Made by a program: the position numbers and the translations under genes. Shown in pieces: positions 35,529 through 44,263 of a DNA stretch of 52,590 bases (positions within the stretch are counted from its first letter, which is position 1; the number at the start of each line of letters is the position of its first letter). The stretch spans positions 1 to 52,590 of the forward strand of contig WJMA01000021.1 of the NCBI GenBank assembly GCA_014728175.1, given 5' to 3'. The DNA is from Candidatus Fermentibacterota bacterium (GTDB lineage Bacteria > Fermentibacterota > Fermentibacteria > Fermentibacterales > JCC-6). The notes under the pieces were generated by a model, which was not told the origin of the DNA, ran no database searches, and saw nothing but the letters and a program-made list of their open reading frames with translations.

Positions 35529-36401
35529 CTAGCCTCCTTCCTCCGTAGAGTATTTGAAGTATCTGGCCCATTCGACCATCCTGTAGCCGACGCTTACCAG
35601 TAACCTCATGCCCGGCCCCTCTCCGGCCGGTAGAATCTGCCTGGTTCTCTCGGCCCCCTTGTCGCGCAGCAGGTGAAGCCCCTTGATCAGGAGGGATTTG
35701 CCCAGACCCTGCCCCCGGAACTCCGGGAGAACTCCCAGGAAGTAGAATCCCCCCTCTGTGGGATCGAGCCTGTCCAGCCTGGCCAGCACCACTCCCGTGG
35801 GTTGTTCGTCTTGGGTGGATACCCCGAACAGCTCGGGGTCGAACCGCGGCGAGCTCCTCCATACTTCCAGGTACTGGTCGAACTCGATGTCTTCCCATTC
35901 CGAGCACCTGGCCGCATTCTGGGCGACCGTAGCAAAGGTATCGGTTCCCAGGTCGTCCAGGCCGGCCAGGTCCAGCTCGGGATTCTGCGGAAGATCCGAA
36001 AGCTCGCGGTACATCCTGGTGGAGTCCCGCAGGTAGGCCATCCCCAGGTCTCCGTATATGCGCTGCAGCCTCTCCCTTTCCTGGGGTGACTGGTCTGAGT
36101 ATACGGCAGCCAGGACTACGGGCACCTCGCTCCTGGCCTGTTTCAAGGCCTCCCTGACCAGAAACTCCTCCGCCTCGGGGTCGGGCGCCATCTCATCCAC
36201 CACGTGGGGGACTCCTATCAGGCGCTCGCTCATATCCTCCCGATGCCCGGTGAAAATGAATCCCACCGGCCTGTCCCGTTCGTCGAAGGCTCCCAGGTAG
36301 GCGCCGGTGAAGTAGTCGTCCAGGGCGAAGCCCAGGAGCTGCCCGGAAAGAAAATGGACCAGGTCTCGTCTCTGAAGTATCCTCGAGGTGTAATCGCTCA
36401 T
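35529..36401 (-). CDS. GNAT N-acetyltransferase family protein
   Basis: 290 residues, apparently two GNAT-like halves. The C-terminal half has the acetyl-CoA loop FYFLGVLPEFRGQGLGKSLLIKGL. The N-terminal half (GFALDDYFTGAYLGAFDERDRPVGFIFTGHRED) looks like a degenerate copy. Substrate unknown. ATG start at 36401. It ends 16 bases from the convergent methyltransferase gene, and follows the sulfatase-fold gene by about 20 bases on the same strand. Confidence 0.8.
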   Translation of the reverse strand: MSDYTSRILQRRDLVHFLSGQLLGFALDDYFTGAYLGAFDERDRPVGFIFTGHREDMSERLIGVPHVVDEMAPDPEAEEFLVREALKQARSEVPVVLAAVYSDQSPQERERLQRIYGDLGMAYLRDSTRMYRELSDLPQNPELDLAGLDDLGTDTFATVAQNAARCSEWEDIEFDQYLEVWRSSPRFDPELFGVSTQDEQPTGVVLARLDRLDPTEGGFYFLGVLPEFRGQGLGKSLLIKGLHLLRDKGAERTRQILPAGEGPGMRLLVSVGYRMVEWARYFKYSTEEGG

Positions 36402-36423
36402 CGTGTCCTACCTCCACCCTATT

Positions 36424-37785
36424 CTATCTCACGTATCCCAGATCCTCCAGGATCGGGTCTATCGTTTCCTCGTACTCAATGGGTCGGGGCTCGCCCCGGG
36501 GCGGTAAGGCCCAATAATCCATCACCCTCTGCAGCAATTGCTGGTTTACCTCGATGGGCGACTGCTCGTAAGGATCGGAAGATAAGTCAAAGCAAAGCGC
36601 CGTATCGGATTCTGCGAGCCAGATGACCTTCAGAGAGTTAAGCACCCCTCCCGCCATCGGCTCGACGCTCCACAGCAGACCGCTGGAAGGCACGAATCGG
36701 TTCCGGGGCGGAGGACGTCCCTGGTAGTCCTCGACCGGATCCGGGAGCTGGAATCCGCAGGCGTTGTGAACCATGGGCAGAACGTCCAGTTGGCAAACGG
36801 GGAGCTCGCTCACCTCGTCTCTGGAGATGCCCGGGCCGCTTACCACCAACGGTACGTTCAAAAGCTCCTGGTAGAGGGTATGGCCGTGCTCCATCCCCCC
36901 GTGGTCGAAGAACTCTTCCCCATGATCGGCGGTGACCATAACCAGGGTGTTCCCGCCGTATCCCCGCTTTCTCAGCTCGGAGAGCAGCCTCGCGGCCTGA
37001 GTGTCGGTGTAGGCCAGCTCGCCGTCGTACAGGTTGATCAGGTTGATTACGTCCTCCTCCTCCGGAACCACCTCGCCAATGTTTACCGCTACCAGTTGCC
37101 CCGAGCTTCCCCAGTCGCTGTCGTACTCCCCCTGGTAGGCCGGGCTGGTGAACAACGTGTCGTAGGGCGGCGGAGGGTCGTAAGGGAGATGGGGGTCGTA
37201 AAGATGCATCAGGATGAAGAACCGGTCTCCGTCCTTCAGGGTATCCATCCATTCCAGGCAGTCGTCCACGGTCTCCCCCGCCTTTCTGATCCCCAAGTCC
37301 TTTACCAGTCCCTCGCAGTCGAAGTGCTCGAATCCCTGGTGGAAGCCGAAGCCCGAGTTAAGGTAGACCACGTTGAGGAAGGCGGCCGTCCGGTAACCGT
37401 GTTGGGACATCGTACGGGGCAGGTAGGGCAGCTCGGGGTCCAGCCCGTAGTAGATGTCGTTCCTCTTCCCCGCCATGTGAAGGCGGGGCGGAAGGCCGGT
37501 GAGTATGCTGGCCACGGCCGGCAGGGTCCAGGAGCTCTGGGATTGCATTCTGGAGTACACAATGCCCTCGTCGGCCAGACTGTCCAGGTGCGGCGTGGTG
37601 TTCCGGGGGTAGCCGTAGCAGCCCATGTGATCGGCCCTGAATGTGTCTATTACGATCAACAGCACGTTGGGCGGCTCCGAAGGACCCGGTCCGCCGCAAC
37701 CGATGGGCCACGCCAGGATCAGGAGGAGAGTGAAGAGAATCCGGACGAGAGCCCGGGGGCTAAATTCGGAAAGGGAAACGATCAG
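36424..37785 (-). CDS. Sulfatase-fold lipoprotein (alkaline phosphatase superfamily), CTG start
   Basis: 453 residues if started at CTG 37785. This gives a lipoprotein signal peptide MIVSLSEFSPRALVRILFTL with lipobox LAWPIGC (Cys30). The domain starts NVLLIVIDTFRADHMGCYGY (Asp47, Asp52 metal ligands) and continues with TADHGEEFFDHGG. The nucleophile position reads SSWTLPAVASILTG, with Thr87 where true sulfatases have Cys/Ser-x-Pro-x-Arg. It is therefore probably a phosphohydrolase or phosphotransferase rather than an FGly sulfatase. No ATG/GTG/TTG lies before the signal peptide. CTG overlaps the polA stop (CTGA) with GGAGG seven bases upstream. The GTG at 37665 would remove the export signal. 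Confidence 0.82.
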   Translation of the reverse strand: MIVSLSEFSPRALVRILFTLLLILAWPIGCGGPGPSEPPNVLLIVIDTFRADHMGCYGYPRNTTPHLDSLADEGIVYSRMQSQSSWTLPAVASILTGLPPRLHMAGKRNDIYYGLDPELPYLPRTMSQHGYRTAAFLNVVYLNSGFGFHQGFEHFDCEGLVKDLGIRKAGETVDDCLEWMDTLKDGDRFFILMHLYDPHLPYDPPPPYDTLFTSPAYQGEYDSDWGSSGQLVAVNIGEVVPEEEDVINLINLYDGELAYTDTQAARLLSELRKRGYGGNTLVMVTADHGEEFFDHGGMEHGHTLYQELLNVPLVVSGPGISRDEVSELPVCQLDVLPMVHNACGFQLPDPVEDYQGRPPPRNRFVPSSGLLWSVEPMAGGVLNSLKVIWLAESDTALCFDLSSDPYEQSPIEVNQQLLQRVMDYWALPPRGEPRPIEYEETIDPILEDLGYVR

Positions 37786-40427
37786 TGTTGAGCCTCCAGC
37801 CAGTTGCCGCCGACCCCGGTCTCAACTTCCAGGTCGACGTCCAGGTCGACGGCGTTCTCCATCTCCTCGGTTATAAGCCCTGCGGCCTCCGTCGCCAACG
37901 TCTCCGGAACCGACGCCACCAGCTCGTCGTGGACCTGCAGGACCAGCCCCGCCCGGGGAATCTCCCGCCGCAGCCTGTCGTGGACCCTCAGCATGGCCAG
38001 CTTCATCACGTCCGCGGCCGAGCCCTGTACGGTGGTATTCACCGCCATCCTCTCCAGAGCCTTCCTCCTGCTTCCCCCGGCCGTAGACAGCTCGGTGAAG
38101 TCCCTTCTCCGGCCAAGTATGGTCCGGGTCTCGCCCTCCGCCTCCGCCTCTTCGACAGTTCGATTGAAGAAACTCTCCACCTCCGGGTACCTCTCGAAGT
38201 AGCGGCGGATGATCCCGGAAGCCTCTTCCCGGGTCATACCCAGCCTCTGGGACAGGCCGTACGGGCTTATGCCGTAGACTATGGAGAAGTTAACCTCCTT
38301 GGCCTTTCGCCTGTGCTCCGGGGTGGAGGCGCCGAATACGGCCTCTGCGGTGAGGACATGGACGTCCCGGCCCGTACGGTAGGCCTCGCTGAGCGGACCG
38401 TCTTCGGAGAGATGGGCCAGCACCCTCAGCTCGATCTGGGAATAATCGGCTGATACGAACACCTCCCTCTCCCTCGGCGGTCGGAAGCACTTCCTTATCA
38501 TCCTGCCCCGGTCCGTCCTGATGGGGATGTTCTGGAGGTTGGGATCGCTGGAGCTCAGTCGACCGGTGGCGGTCACCGCCTGATTGAAGCTGGTGTGAAT
38601 CAGCCCCGTCCTGGCGCATACGAACTCGGGCAGCCGGTGTACGTAGGTGGAAAGAAGCTTGGATACCTCCCGGTGCTCTATTACCAGGTCCACGAACTCG
38701 TGCTCTCCCCTGAGGGCCAGGAGCACGCTCATGCTGGAGGAGGGGGCTCCGCCGGGAGTCTTTCTCACCGGGTCCATGCCCAGGGTATCGAAGAGAGCGG
38801 TGGAAACCTGGGAGGGGCTGTTCAGGTTGATGCTTCCTCCGACCATCTCCGAGGCTCTCGCCGTCAGATCGGATAGCCTGCCGGAGAAATCCGATTCCAG
38901 CTCCTCCAAAGACCCCACGTCCAGAGAGACCCCGCGCCTCTCCATGCTCAGCAGCACCGGGACCAGCGGAAGCTCCAACTCCCGGTAGATCCGCCGCAGG
39001 TCCGGATCTCGTTCGAGGGAATCCGAAAGCAGGGAATGAAGCCTCCAGGCGGCGCTGGCGTCCTTGCAGCAGTAATCGGCAACGTCGGAGACGGGCAGCT
39101 CGGCCAGCGTTTTCTCCTCCCCCACCACGTCGTCGTAGCTCTCCAGGCTCTCACCCAGGTATAGCCTGGCCAGAGTGCCCAGGGATCGTCTCCTGTTCTG
39201 GGGACGAAGCAGGTAATCCGCCAGGAAGGGATCGCCGGCCACCCTATCCCAGGTTACTCCCAGGTTTCGAAGTATGTGGAGGTCGTACTTGGAGTTCTGG
39301 GCGATCAACGACCTGCCCTCTACCAGCCTTTCCAGGAATGCATGGACCTTCTCCGGTGGTAGAACGGCCTCCCCTGCCAGCGGAACGTACCAGGCCCTCC
39401 CTTCGCCGGCGCATACGGACAGGCCTATCGGGTCGGCATCCATGGGCGAGGTGGACGTGGTCTCGGTATCAACTGCCACCTCGGTCTCGTCCCGCAGCTC
39501 GTTCAGGATATGCTCCAGGTCCTCCCCGGTTCTCACAGTAAGGCAGTCACATTCACTACCCGAAGCGGGGGGAAGCTCACCCAAGAGCTTTCTCATGCCC
39601 AGCCGCTCCAGAAGCCGGGCGGCCTTATCCACCGCGGGGTCGACCGGCTTCAGGGCATCCAATCCCAGGTCTTCGGGAGGCCGGGAACGAAGGGTAACCA
39701 ACCTTCGACTCAGCTCGATGGCCTCCAGGTTCCGTTCCACCTTCGCCCTGATCGAAGGGCGTTCGATATCGTCCAGCGAGGAAAGGAGGTTGTCCAGGCT
39801 TCCGAAGCGATCGAGCAGGCTGAGCGCCGTTTTCTTACCGATTCCCCTGGCTCCGGGCACGTTGTCGGTCGAGTCTCCCACCAGGGCCATATAATCGACG
39901 ATCTGGGAAGCTTCGACACCCACGATCTCCTGGACGTCGTCCGGTCCTATCAGCCTGGCATTCTTTCCCGGTCTGCCGGGCTGGATTACGGTGACCCCGG
40001 GACCTGCCAACTGTAGAAGATCCTTGTCCGAAGACAGGATCAGCACCTCGCCGGCCTTCGCCCGGAGCAACGTGGTCAGAGAGGCTATCAGGTCGTCGGC
40101 CTCCAGTCCCCGACGCTCTATCACCGGACAGCCAAGATAGCTAAGAACCTCCCGGGCCAGTCGGGACTGCTCCCTGATCTCGTCGGGCATTTCGGGTCTG
40201 TTCGCCTTGTATTCCTCGTAGATCTCTTTTCTGAACGAGGGTGCCGGATAGTCGAAGATCGCGCCCAGCAGATCGGGGGAATAGAGGTCCTTATGCCTGA
40301 AGATCTCGGTCAAAAGGTGGTGCAGACCGCTGGTCACTGTTCCGTCCGGTGCTCTCAGCGGACGCTTGATAAGCGCGTAGTGGCCCCTGTAAAGAAGTCC
40401 GAGACAGTCGACCAAAAGTGCTCTCAT
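37782..40427 (-). CDS. polA: DNA polymerase I
   Basis: 881 residues, full three-domain enzyme. The 5' nuclease domain (about 1-290) has MRALLVDCLGLLYRGHYAL and GLEADDLIASL. The 3'-5' exonuclease is apparently active (VAVDTETTS, IAQNSKYDLHIL, VADYCCKDA). The polymerase shows motif A DYSQIELRVLAHLSED, motif B RRKAKEVNFSIVYGISPYGLS and motif C LQVHDELV. ATG at 40427 overlaps the upstream glycosyltransferase stop codon (ATGA). The longer frame upstream is within that gene. It fills gaps in replication and in UvrABC repair. Confidence 0.97.
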   Translation of the reverse strand: MRALLVDCLGLLYRGHYALIKRPLRAPDGTVTSGLHHLLTEIFRHKDLYSPDLLGAIFDYPAPSFRKEIYEEYKANRPEMPDEIREQSRLAREVLSYLGCPVIERRGLEADDLIASLTTLLRAKAGEVLILSSDKDLLQLAGPGVTVIQPGRPGKNARLIGPDDVQEIVGVEASQIVDYMALVGDSTDNVPGARGIGKKTALSLLDRFGSLDNLLSSLDDIERPSIRAKVERNLEAIELSRRLVTLRSRPPEDLGLDALKPVDPAVDKAARLLERLGMRKLLGELPPASGSECDCLTVRTGEDLEHILNELRDETEVAVDTETTSTSPMDADPIGLSVCAGEGRAWYVPLAGEAVLPPEKVHAFLERLVEGRSLIAQNSKYDLHILRNLGVTWDRVAGDPFLADYLLRPQNRRRSLGTLARLYLGESLESYDDVVGEEKTLAELPVSDVADYCCKDASAAWRLHSLLSDSLERDPDLRRIYRELELPLVPVLLSMERRGVSLDVGSLEELESDFSGRLSDLTARASEMVGGSINLNSPSQVSTALFDTLGMDPVRKTPGGAPSSSMSVLLALRGEHEFVDLVIEHREVSKLLSTYVHRLPEFVCARTGLIHTSFNQAVTATGRLSSSDPNLQNIPIRTDRGRMIRKCFRPPREREVFVSADYSQIELRVLAHLSEDGPLSEAYRTGRDVHVLTAEAVFGASTPEHRRKAKEVNFSIVYGISPYGLSQRLGMTREEASGIIRRYFERYPEVESFFNRTVEEAEAEGETRTILGRRRDFTELSTAGGSRRKALERMAVNTTVQGSAADVMKLAMLRVHDRLRREIPRAGLVLQVHDELVASVPETLATEAAGLITEEMENAVDLDVDLEVETGVGGNWLEAQH
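37793..37797 (-). promoter_or_regulatory. Shine-Dalgarno site deciding a CTG start
   Basis: GGAGG within the last codons of polA, seven bases before CTG at 37785. Spacing is optimal for initiation there. No canonical start codon occurs in frame until beyond the lipobox. Confidence 0.65.
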
Positions 40428-41362
40428 CGCCCGGTTTCCCTTCTGCGTTCCACGTCTTCCCAGAGCCCCTCGACGGCTTCCATAACCGCTTCCGGGCCTA
40501 TCCGTTCCAGACAGAGGGCCGGCTCTCCCTTCGGGCAGCTCCCCAGAAAGCAGGGCGAGCAATCCAGCCCGGAGCTTACTATCTCCACGCTGGGTCCCAC
40601 CGGAGCGGTCCAAGTCGGGGAGGTGGAACCGAAGATCGCAACGGTGGGCACCCCGAGTCTGGCGGCGAGATGGGTCCCTCCGGCATCGTTTCCAACCCCG
40701 AGCACCGCCCCCGAAAGCCTCCGGCAGAGATCTACCGGGCTCAGCCCGGAGAAAACCCGGGTTCCCGGCACGCCCCCGGCCAGCTTTCGTAGCATGCTAC
40801 CCTCCTTCTCCGTGCCGTAGAACCCGACCTCGGTACCGGTACGCTTTGCCAGCAGCTCGGCCAGCCTGGGATAATGCGGCCAGATCTTGGCCGGCCCGTA
40901 GCTTGCTCCCGCGAACAGGGCGACGTGAGGTGGGGTCGAGACGGACAACTCGGGCAATTCCAGGGATCGAGGGGATGCTCCCACCGCTTCGGCCAGCCTC
41001 TCGTAGTCCCGGCTGTGATGCTCGGCTCTTCCCCGGGGCTTGCGAAGGGCCCTGGTCAGGAGGAAGCTTCGCAGCTCTCCGGCGTATCCCACCCTCCGGG
41101 GTATGCGGGATCGCATGCCCATCCATGCGGTCCGAAAGGAATCGGTCAACAGGACCAGAACGTCGTAGCCTCGGTCGGGGAGCTCGTCGGCCGGCAATAC
41201 GTCCATCTCGGGGAAGAAGACCGGAAGAAAGCCGGATACGGCGGGCCGGGTCCAGAGGGAGACCTCGTCGAACGCCTTGGATATGCCGTTTATGCTGTCC
41301 AACGCCATAACCAAGTCGCCCAACCAGTTCGGTACCCTTACCAGCACGCCGGCGCTATCCAG
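40424..41362 (-). CDS. ADP-heptose:LPS heptosyltransferase-like protein (GT9, WaaF-like)
   Basis: About 310 residues. Family N-terminus VLVRVPNWLGDLVMALDSI, then VALFAGASYGPAKIWP, LGVGNDAGGTHLAARLGVPTVAIFGSTSP and a Cys-rich loop CSPCFLGSCPKGEPALCL, all typical of WaaF. Likely adds heptose to the LPS inner core, matching gmhB nearby. Start unclear: GTG at 41347 has no ribosome site and trims the first strand; CTG at 41362 lies one base past the preceding TAG, with GGAGG nine bases upstream, and keeps a complete N-terminus. I list the CTG. ATGA overlap with polA downstream. Confidence 0.85.
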   Translation of the reverse strand: MDSAGVLVRVPNWLGDLVMALDSINGISKAFDEVSLWTRPAVSGFLPVFFPEMDVLPADELPDRGYDVLVLLTDSFRTAWMGMRSRIPRRVGYAGELRSFLLTRALRKPRGRAEHHSRDYERLAEAVGASPRSLELPELSVSTPPHVALFAGASYGPAKIWPHYPRLAELLAKRTGTEVGFYGTEKEGSMLRKLAGGVPGTRVFSGLSPVDLCRRLSGAVLGVGNDAGGTHLAARLGVPTVAIFGSTSPTWTAPVGPSVEIVSSGLDCSPCFLGSCPKGEPALCLERIGPEAVMEAVEGLWEDVERRRETGR

Positions 41363-41363
41363 A

Positions 41364-42275
41364 CTACCACCCCTCCCTGAGAAGGTGGTTCCAGCTTTGC
41401 AGGAACTCCTCCCGGCTGGATGCCGGATCGCTGCGCCACCCGGGAAAGGAACCTTTCTCGTCCAGGCCCACCACCGGTATGCCCAGGGCGCAGGCGTCTC
41501 CCCACATCCCCGGATCGTCGGTGAGGACCACGGACGAGCTGCCCAGGACGGCCAGGAACAGTGACCTGTCCGGGGGACGCAGATCCGGGTGATCGCCCTT
41601 CAGCACCACGGTCTTCAGAGGGATCTCCGCTCCTTCGTCCCTGAGCATATCCTTGATTCTCCGGGTGCAGGATACGAAAGGCATGGCCCGGCCGGATACG
41701 GGAGCCAGCACCGTGGCCGCACGGGCCATCTCACTCCTGGATACCGAAGGTCGGTAGTTCTTCCGGGGCTGGATGTGCAGAACCTCGCAGATGGTATGAA
41801 CCATGTCCGGCATTCTGCAATCGTCCGAAAGGCGGACCGATACGCCTATGCAGGGATGCTCCGTGGGACCCACGGATACCAGCGGACGTAGCTGGGCCAG
41901 AAAAGACGCCTGGGCCAGCGATATGCTACGGTAGGGAAAGAAGGCGATCGACCGCTCCCCCCGAACCTCAACCAGACGCTCCAGGGTCTCCGTCGGCATC
42001 TCCCGGTAGGAGAGCAGGTCGTCCGCCCCGAGCATCGCGGAGAACAGAGGGCGATCCCGCTCGGTACAGATCACCCTGGTCCGGGCGCCCTGGTAGTGGC
42101 TTCGAATCGACTCGATAAGATACAGGGCCGGCCAGACGTCCCCCTCGGAATCGCCGCACAGAACCGCCAGGCTGTCGGGAGAGGCCAGGTCGTCGGGCAG
42201 GTGGAAGTCCCTCCTGGCAGAGATCGCCCGCCTCATCTTGCGCTTGAGCATCAGGTCTCTGAAGAAGCCTCTCAT
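41364..42275 (-). CDS. GT9-like glycosyltransferase, probable LPS core enzyme
   Basis: 303 residues from ATG at 42275 (ATGA overlap with the upstream TPR gene). It starts with a basic amphipathic stretch (MRGFFRDLMLKRKMRRAISARRDF). SLAVLCGDSEGDVWPALYLIESIRSHYQG then resembles the GT-B N-terminal fold. The C-terminal half has SSSVVLTDDPGMWGDACALGIPVVGLDEKGS, parallel to the GNDAGGTHLAARLGVPTVAIFG motif of GT9 enzymes. Weaker than its neighbour; a diverged heptosyltransferase paralogue is my inference. Confidence 0.6.
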   Translation of the reverse strand: MRGFFRDLMLKRKMRRAISARRDFHLPDDLASPDSLAVLCGDSEGDVWPALYLIESIRSHYQGARTRVICTERDRPLFSAMLGADDLLSYREMPTETLERLVEVRGERSIAFFPYRSISLAQASFLAQLRPLVSVGPTEHPCIGVSVRLSDDCRMPDMVHTICEVLHIQPRKNYRPSVSRSEMARAATVLAPVSGRAMPFVSCTRRIKDMLRDEGAEIPLKTVVLKGDHPDLRPPDRSLFLAVLGSSSVVLTDDPGMWGDACALGIPVVGLDEKGSFPGWRSDPASSREEFLQSWNHLLREGW

Positions 42276-42958
42276 TCCAGCTCTTCGAGCAACTCTGCAG
42301 CCATATCGGCCGGCCCAGCCCCGTACCGCTCCCGTTCCTTCGCCTCCTCCAGTGTGGACATGGCCATCGAAAACTCGCCCAATGACTGCAGGCAAAGGCC
42401 CTCCAGAATGACCGGCAGGCCCTCGGTGGGGAATCGGTTCCTCAGGAAGGAGGCTACGGCCAGACCTTCTCCCGCCCTGCCGTCGGTAAGCAAGGCGAAG
42501 CCCAGGTCCAACGCGGAGTAGAATCTTCTACGGGTGGTGGAGGCGGAGGCGTAGGAAGCCCTGAAGTGCTCGACGGCCCGCTCGGACTCTCCCCTGTAGA
42601 GGTGCGACAGCCCTCTGGCGCGGTGGGTGAGCCAGGCACTTCCCTCCACCTCCAGGAGCAGTTCGCAGGCATGTTCACGCAGCCCGCATACCCAGGCCAA
42701 CCTGCCGTTCCAGAAGTCGGTCATCGATGAGTTGACACCCATAATCAGCATCTCCTCTATCAACCAGAAGGACCTGTTGGGATGGCCCGCGTAGAGAGCC
42801 TCTTCCAGAAGGCGGCCCATAATCCTGGCCTCGTCTTCGGTGCGTCCCGCCTCCTCGTATTTCGCCCCCGCCTCCCAGAGACGGCCCCGGCGCTCCAGAG
42901 CCTCCGGGGACAGCCCCGGCTCCGTCGAGAGTACGGTCAGAATCAGGAGTGCGATCAT
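42272..42958 (-). CDS. Exported TPR-like protein, unknown function
   Basis: 228 residues from ATG at 42958, overlapping the phosphatidyltransferase stop codon (ATGA). Short hydrophobic N-terminus (MIALLILTVLSTEPG) as a possible signal peptide. The rest is helical with TPR-like repeats (SHLYRGESERAVEHFRASYASA, QSLGEFSMAMSTLEEAKERERYG). Probably a protein-interaction module of the envelope operon. No specific family recognised. Confidence 0.6.
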   Translation of the reverse strand: MIALLILTVLSTEPGLSPEALERRGRLWEAGAKYEEAGRTEDEARIMGRLLEEALYAGHPNRSFWLIEEMLIMGVNSSMTDFWNGRLAWVCGLREHACELLLEVEGSAWLTHRARGLSHLYRGESERAVEHFRASYASASTTRRRFYSALDLGFALLTDGRAGEGLAVASFLRNRFPTEGLPVILEGLCLQSLGEFSMAMSTLEEAKERERYGAGPADMAAELLEELE

Positions 42959-43599
42959 TCGAACTTCCCCAGGATCCTCTTGGTCAATCTCAGATAGCTC
43001 CACAGGCCGATCAGGACGGAGAGAACCGCCAGGATACCGCATACCCCGCCCAGCGTGGAGTAGATGGCTTTTCCGGGGAAGGCCGCCCTTCCGGCGACCG
43101 TAACCACCAGCAGGTAGCTCAGTATTACCACCAGCTTCTCACCGGTGGGCAGCGGGACCACGGGGGTCGAGACGCCCCAGGAAACGACCGTGAGAACCAG
43201 GATGATCAGGAGATGGTACCCGGCGACTATTCCGGATACTACGGCTTCCACCTGTCCCGCGGCGGCCTGGGCCAGCAACACCACGATCAGGAAGACCTTG
43301 TCGGCGGCGAAATCGAGTATCTTGCCACCGTACGTTTTGCAGCGCATTCTTCTGGCGGTCCAACCGTCCAGATAGTCGGTCAGGGCGGCGAACAGGGCCA
43401 GCCAGAATACGGCCACCGGCCCCTTTCCCGAGGAGAGAAGGTAAAGCACGGGGGCAACCGCCAGTATCCTCAGAGTGGAGAAAAGCGCCGGAATCACCGG
43501 TACTCTCAGGCTCAGATTCCGGGTCCTCTTGAGAGCCTCCTGCAGGTACCTCGCTCCGGCCCTTTCCAGTCGGCCCGGCAGGTCCTCTCGGCTCATCAT
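42955..43599 (-). CDS. CDP-alcohol phosphatidyltransferase (PgsA-like)
   Basis: 214 residues, about six membrane segments. The CDP-alcohol motif is complete: DYLDGWTAR followed by GGKILDFAADK. Such enzymes transfer phosphatidyl groups to glycerol-3-phosphate, inositol or other alcohols. PgsA (phosphatidylglycerophosphate synthase) is the commonest match in Gram-negatives, but the acceptor cannot be proved here. ATG start overlaps the upstream gene's stop codon (ATGA). Confidence 0.85.
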   Translation of the reverse strand: MMSREDLPGRLERAGARYLQEALKRTRNLSLRVPVIPALFSTLRILAVAPVLYLLSSGKGPVAVFWLALFAALTDYLDGWTARRMRCKTYGGKILDFAADKVFLIVVLLAQAAAGQVEAVVSGIVAGYHLLIILVLTVVSWGVSTPVVPLPTGEKLVVILSYLLVVTVAGRAAFPGKAIYSTLGGVCGILAVLSVLIGLWSYLRLTKRILGKFE

Positions 43600-44243
43600 C
43601 TGGGAGGTTCCTCCCCGCTTCCGGAGCGAAGATAGAGATCGAGCTCACTCACGCTGATCCAGCTTCGATGCCAGGCGGTGGAGCCGGGCCCCAGGAAACG
43701 CTCCCTCACCAGCTGCAGGTCACCCTTTCTGGCCAGCTCTCCGCCGTAGAACAGCCCGTCCGGCCCCGGCCGCATCCAGCCCAGGCGCAGGACCGCCGAT
43801 ATGTTCCGGGCATAATCGTCTTCCTCCAGGTCGGGGGGCATCTCCGCCCTGTCTCCCAGCATGGGGTATACCGAGAACCTGCCGTACCAGGAGAGGGCGA
43901 TGGCCAGATCTCTTCTGGTGGCGGGAACGTCCCGCCCACCCAGGGCGAATGTGAACTCCGCTTCCTCGATCCTGCCCCGATCCACGAAGCGAAGAACCAG
44001 TGGTACCATGGCGTAGCGGCTACCGTTGAGTATCCGTTGCCTAAGGTCGGTCGATGAGCTTCCCCAGGATGTCGGCAACACGGACAGGCCTTCCCGGTCG
44101 CAGCGGTTCAGAAGCAGTCTGCGTGATACCAGCTCGGAGCTGACCTCGAAGGGATCGAAACCCGCCATCATACGCCAGATGTTGCCGCTTCTCTGCTGAG
44201 AGACGTCCGCGGTCGCGGCGGAGGCCGTAAGTAGAATCGCCAA
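43596..44243 (-). CDS. Secreted SLH-like protein, unknown
   Basis: 215 residues from TTG at 44243, about 20 bases after the tRNA-Gly CCA end. Hydrophobic N-terminus (MAILLTASAATADVS) as signal peptide. The C-terminal half (DVPATRRDLAIALSWYGRF, DDYARNISAVLRLGWM, GPDGLFYGGELARKGDLQLV) resembles SLH repeats (D-x-P, A-x2-I, G-x4-G-x-DG-x-F, TRxE). This suggests peptidoglycan or cell-surface attachment; remote. The open frame extends upstream through the tRNA gene, which cannot be coding. ATGA overlap with the downstream phosphatidyltransferase. Confidence 0.5.
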   Translation of the reverse strand: MAILLTASAATADVSQQRSGNIWRMMAGFDPFEVSSELVSRRLLLNRCDREGLSVLPTSWGSSSTDLRQRILNGSRYAMVPLVLRFVDRGRIEEAEFTFALGGRDVPATRRDLAIALSWYGRFSVYPMLGDRAEMPPDLEEDDYARNISAVLRLGWMRPGPDGLFYGGELARKGDLQLVRERFLGPGSTAWHRSWISVSELDLYLRSGSGEEPPR

Positions 44244-44263
44244 AAGAATACCTACGATGGGAA

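Noticed and set aside
40428-40613. 62-residue N-terminal extension of DNA polymerase I
   Set aside because: It overlaps the upstream heptosyltransferase gene and is Arg/Gly-rich with no homology; the ATG at 40427 forms an ATGA overlap and starts the nuclease domain correctly.
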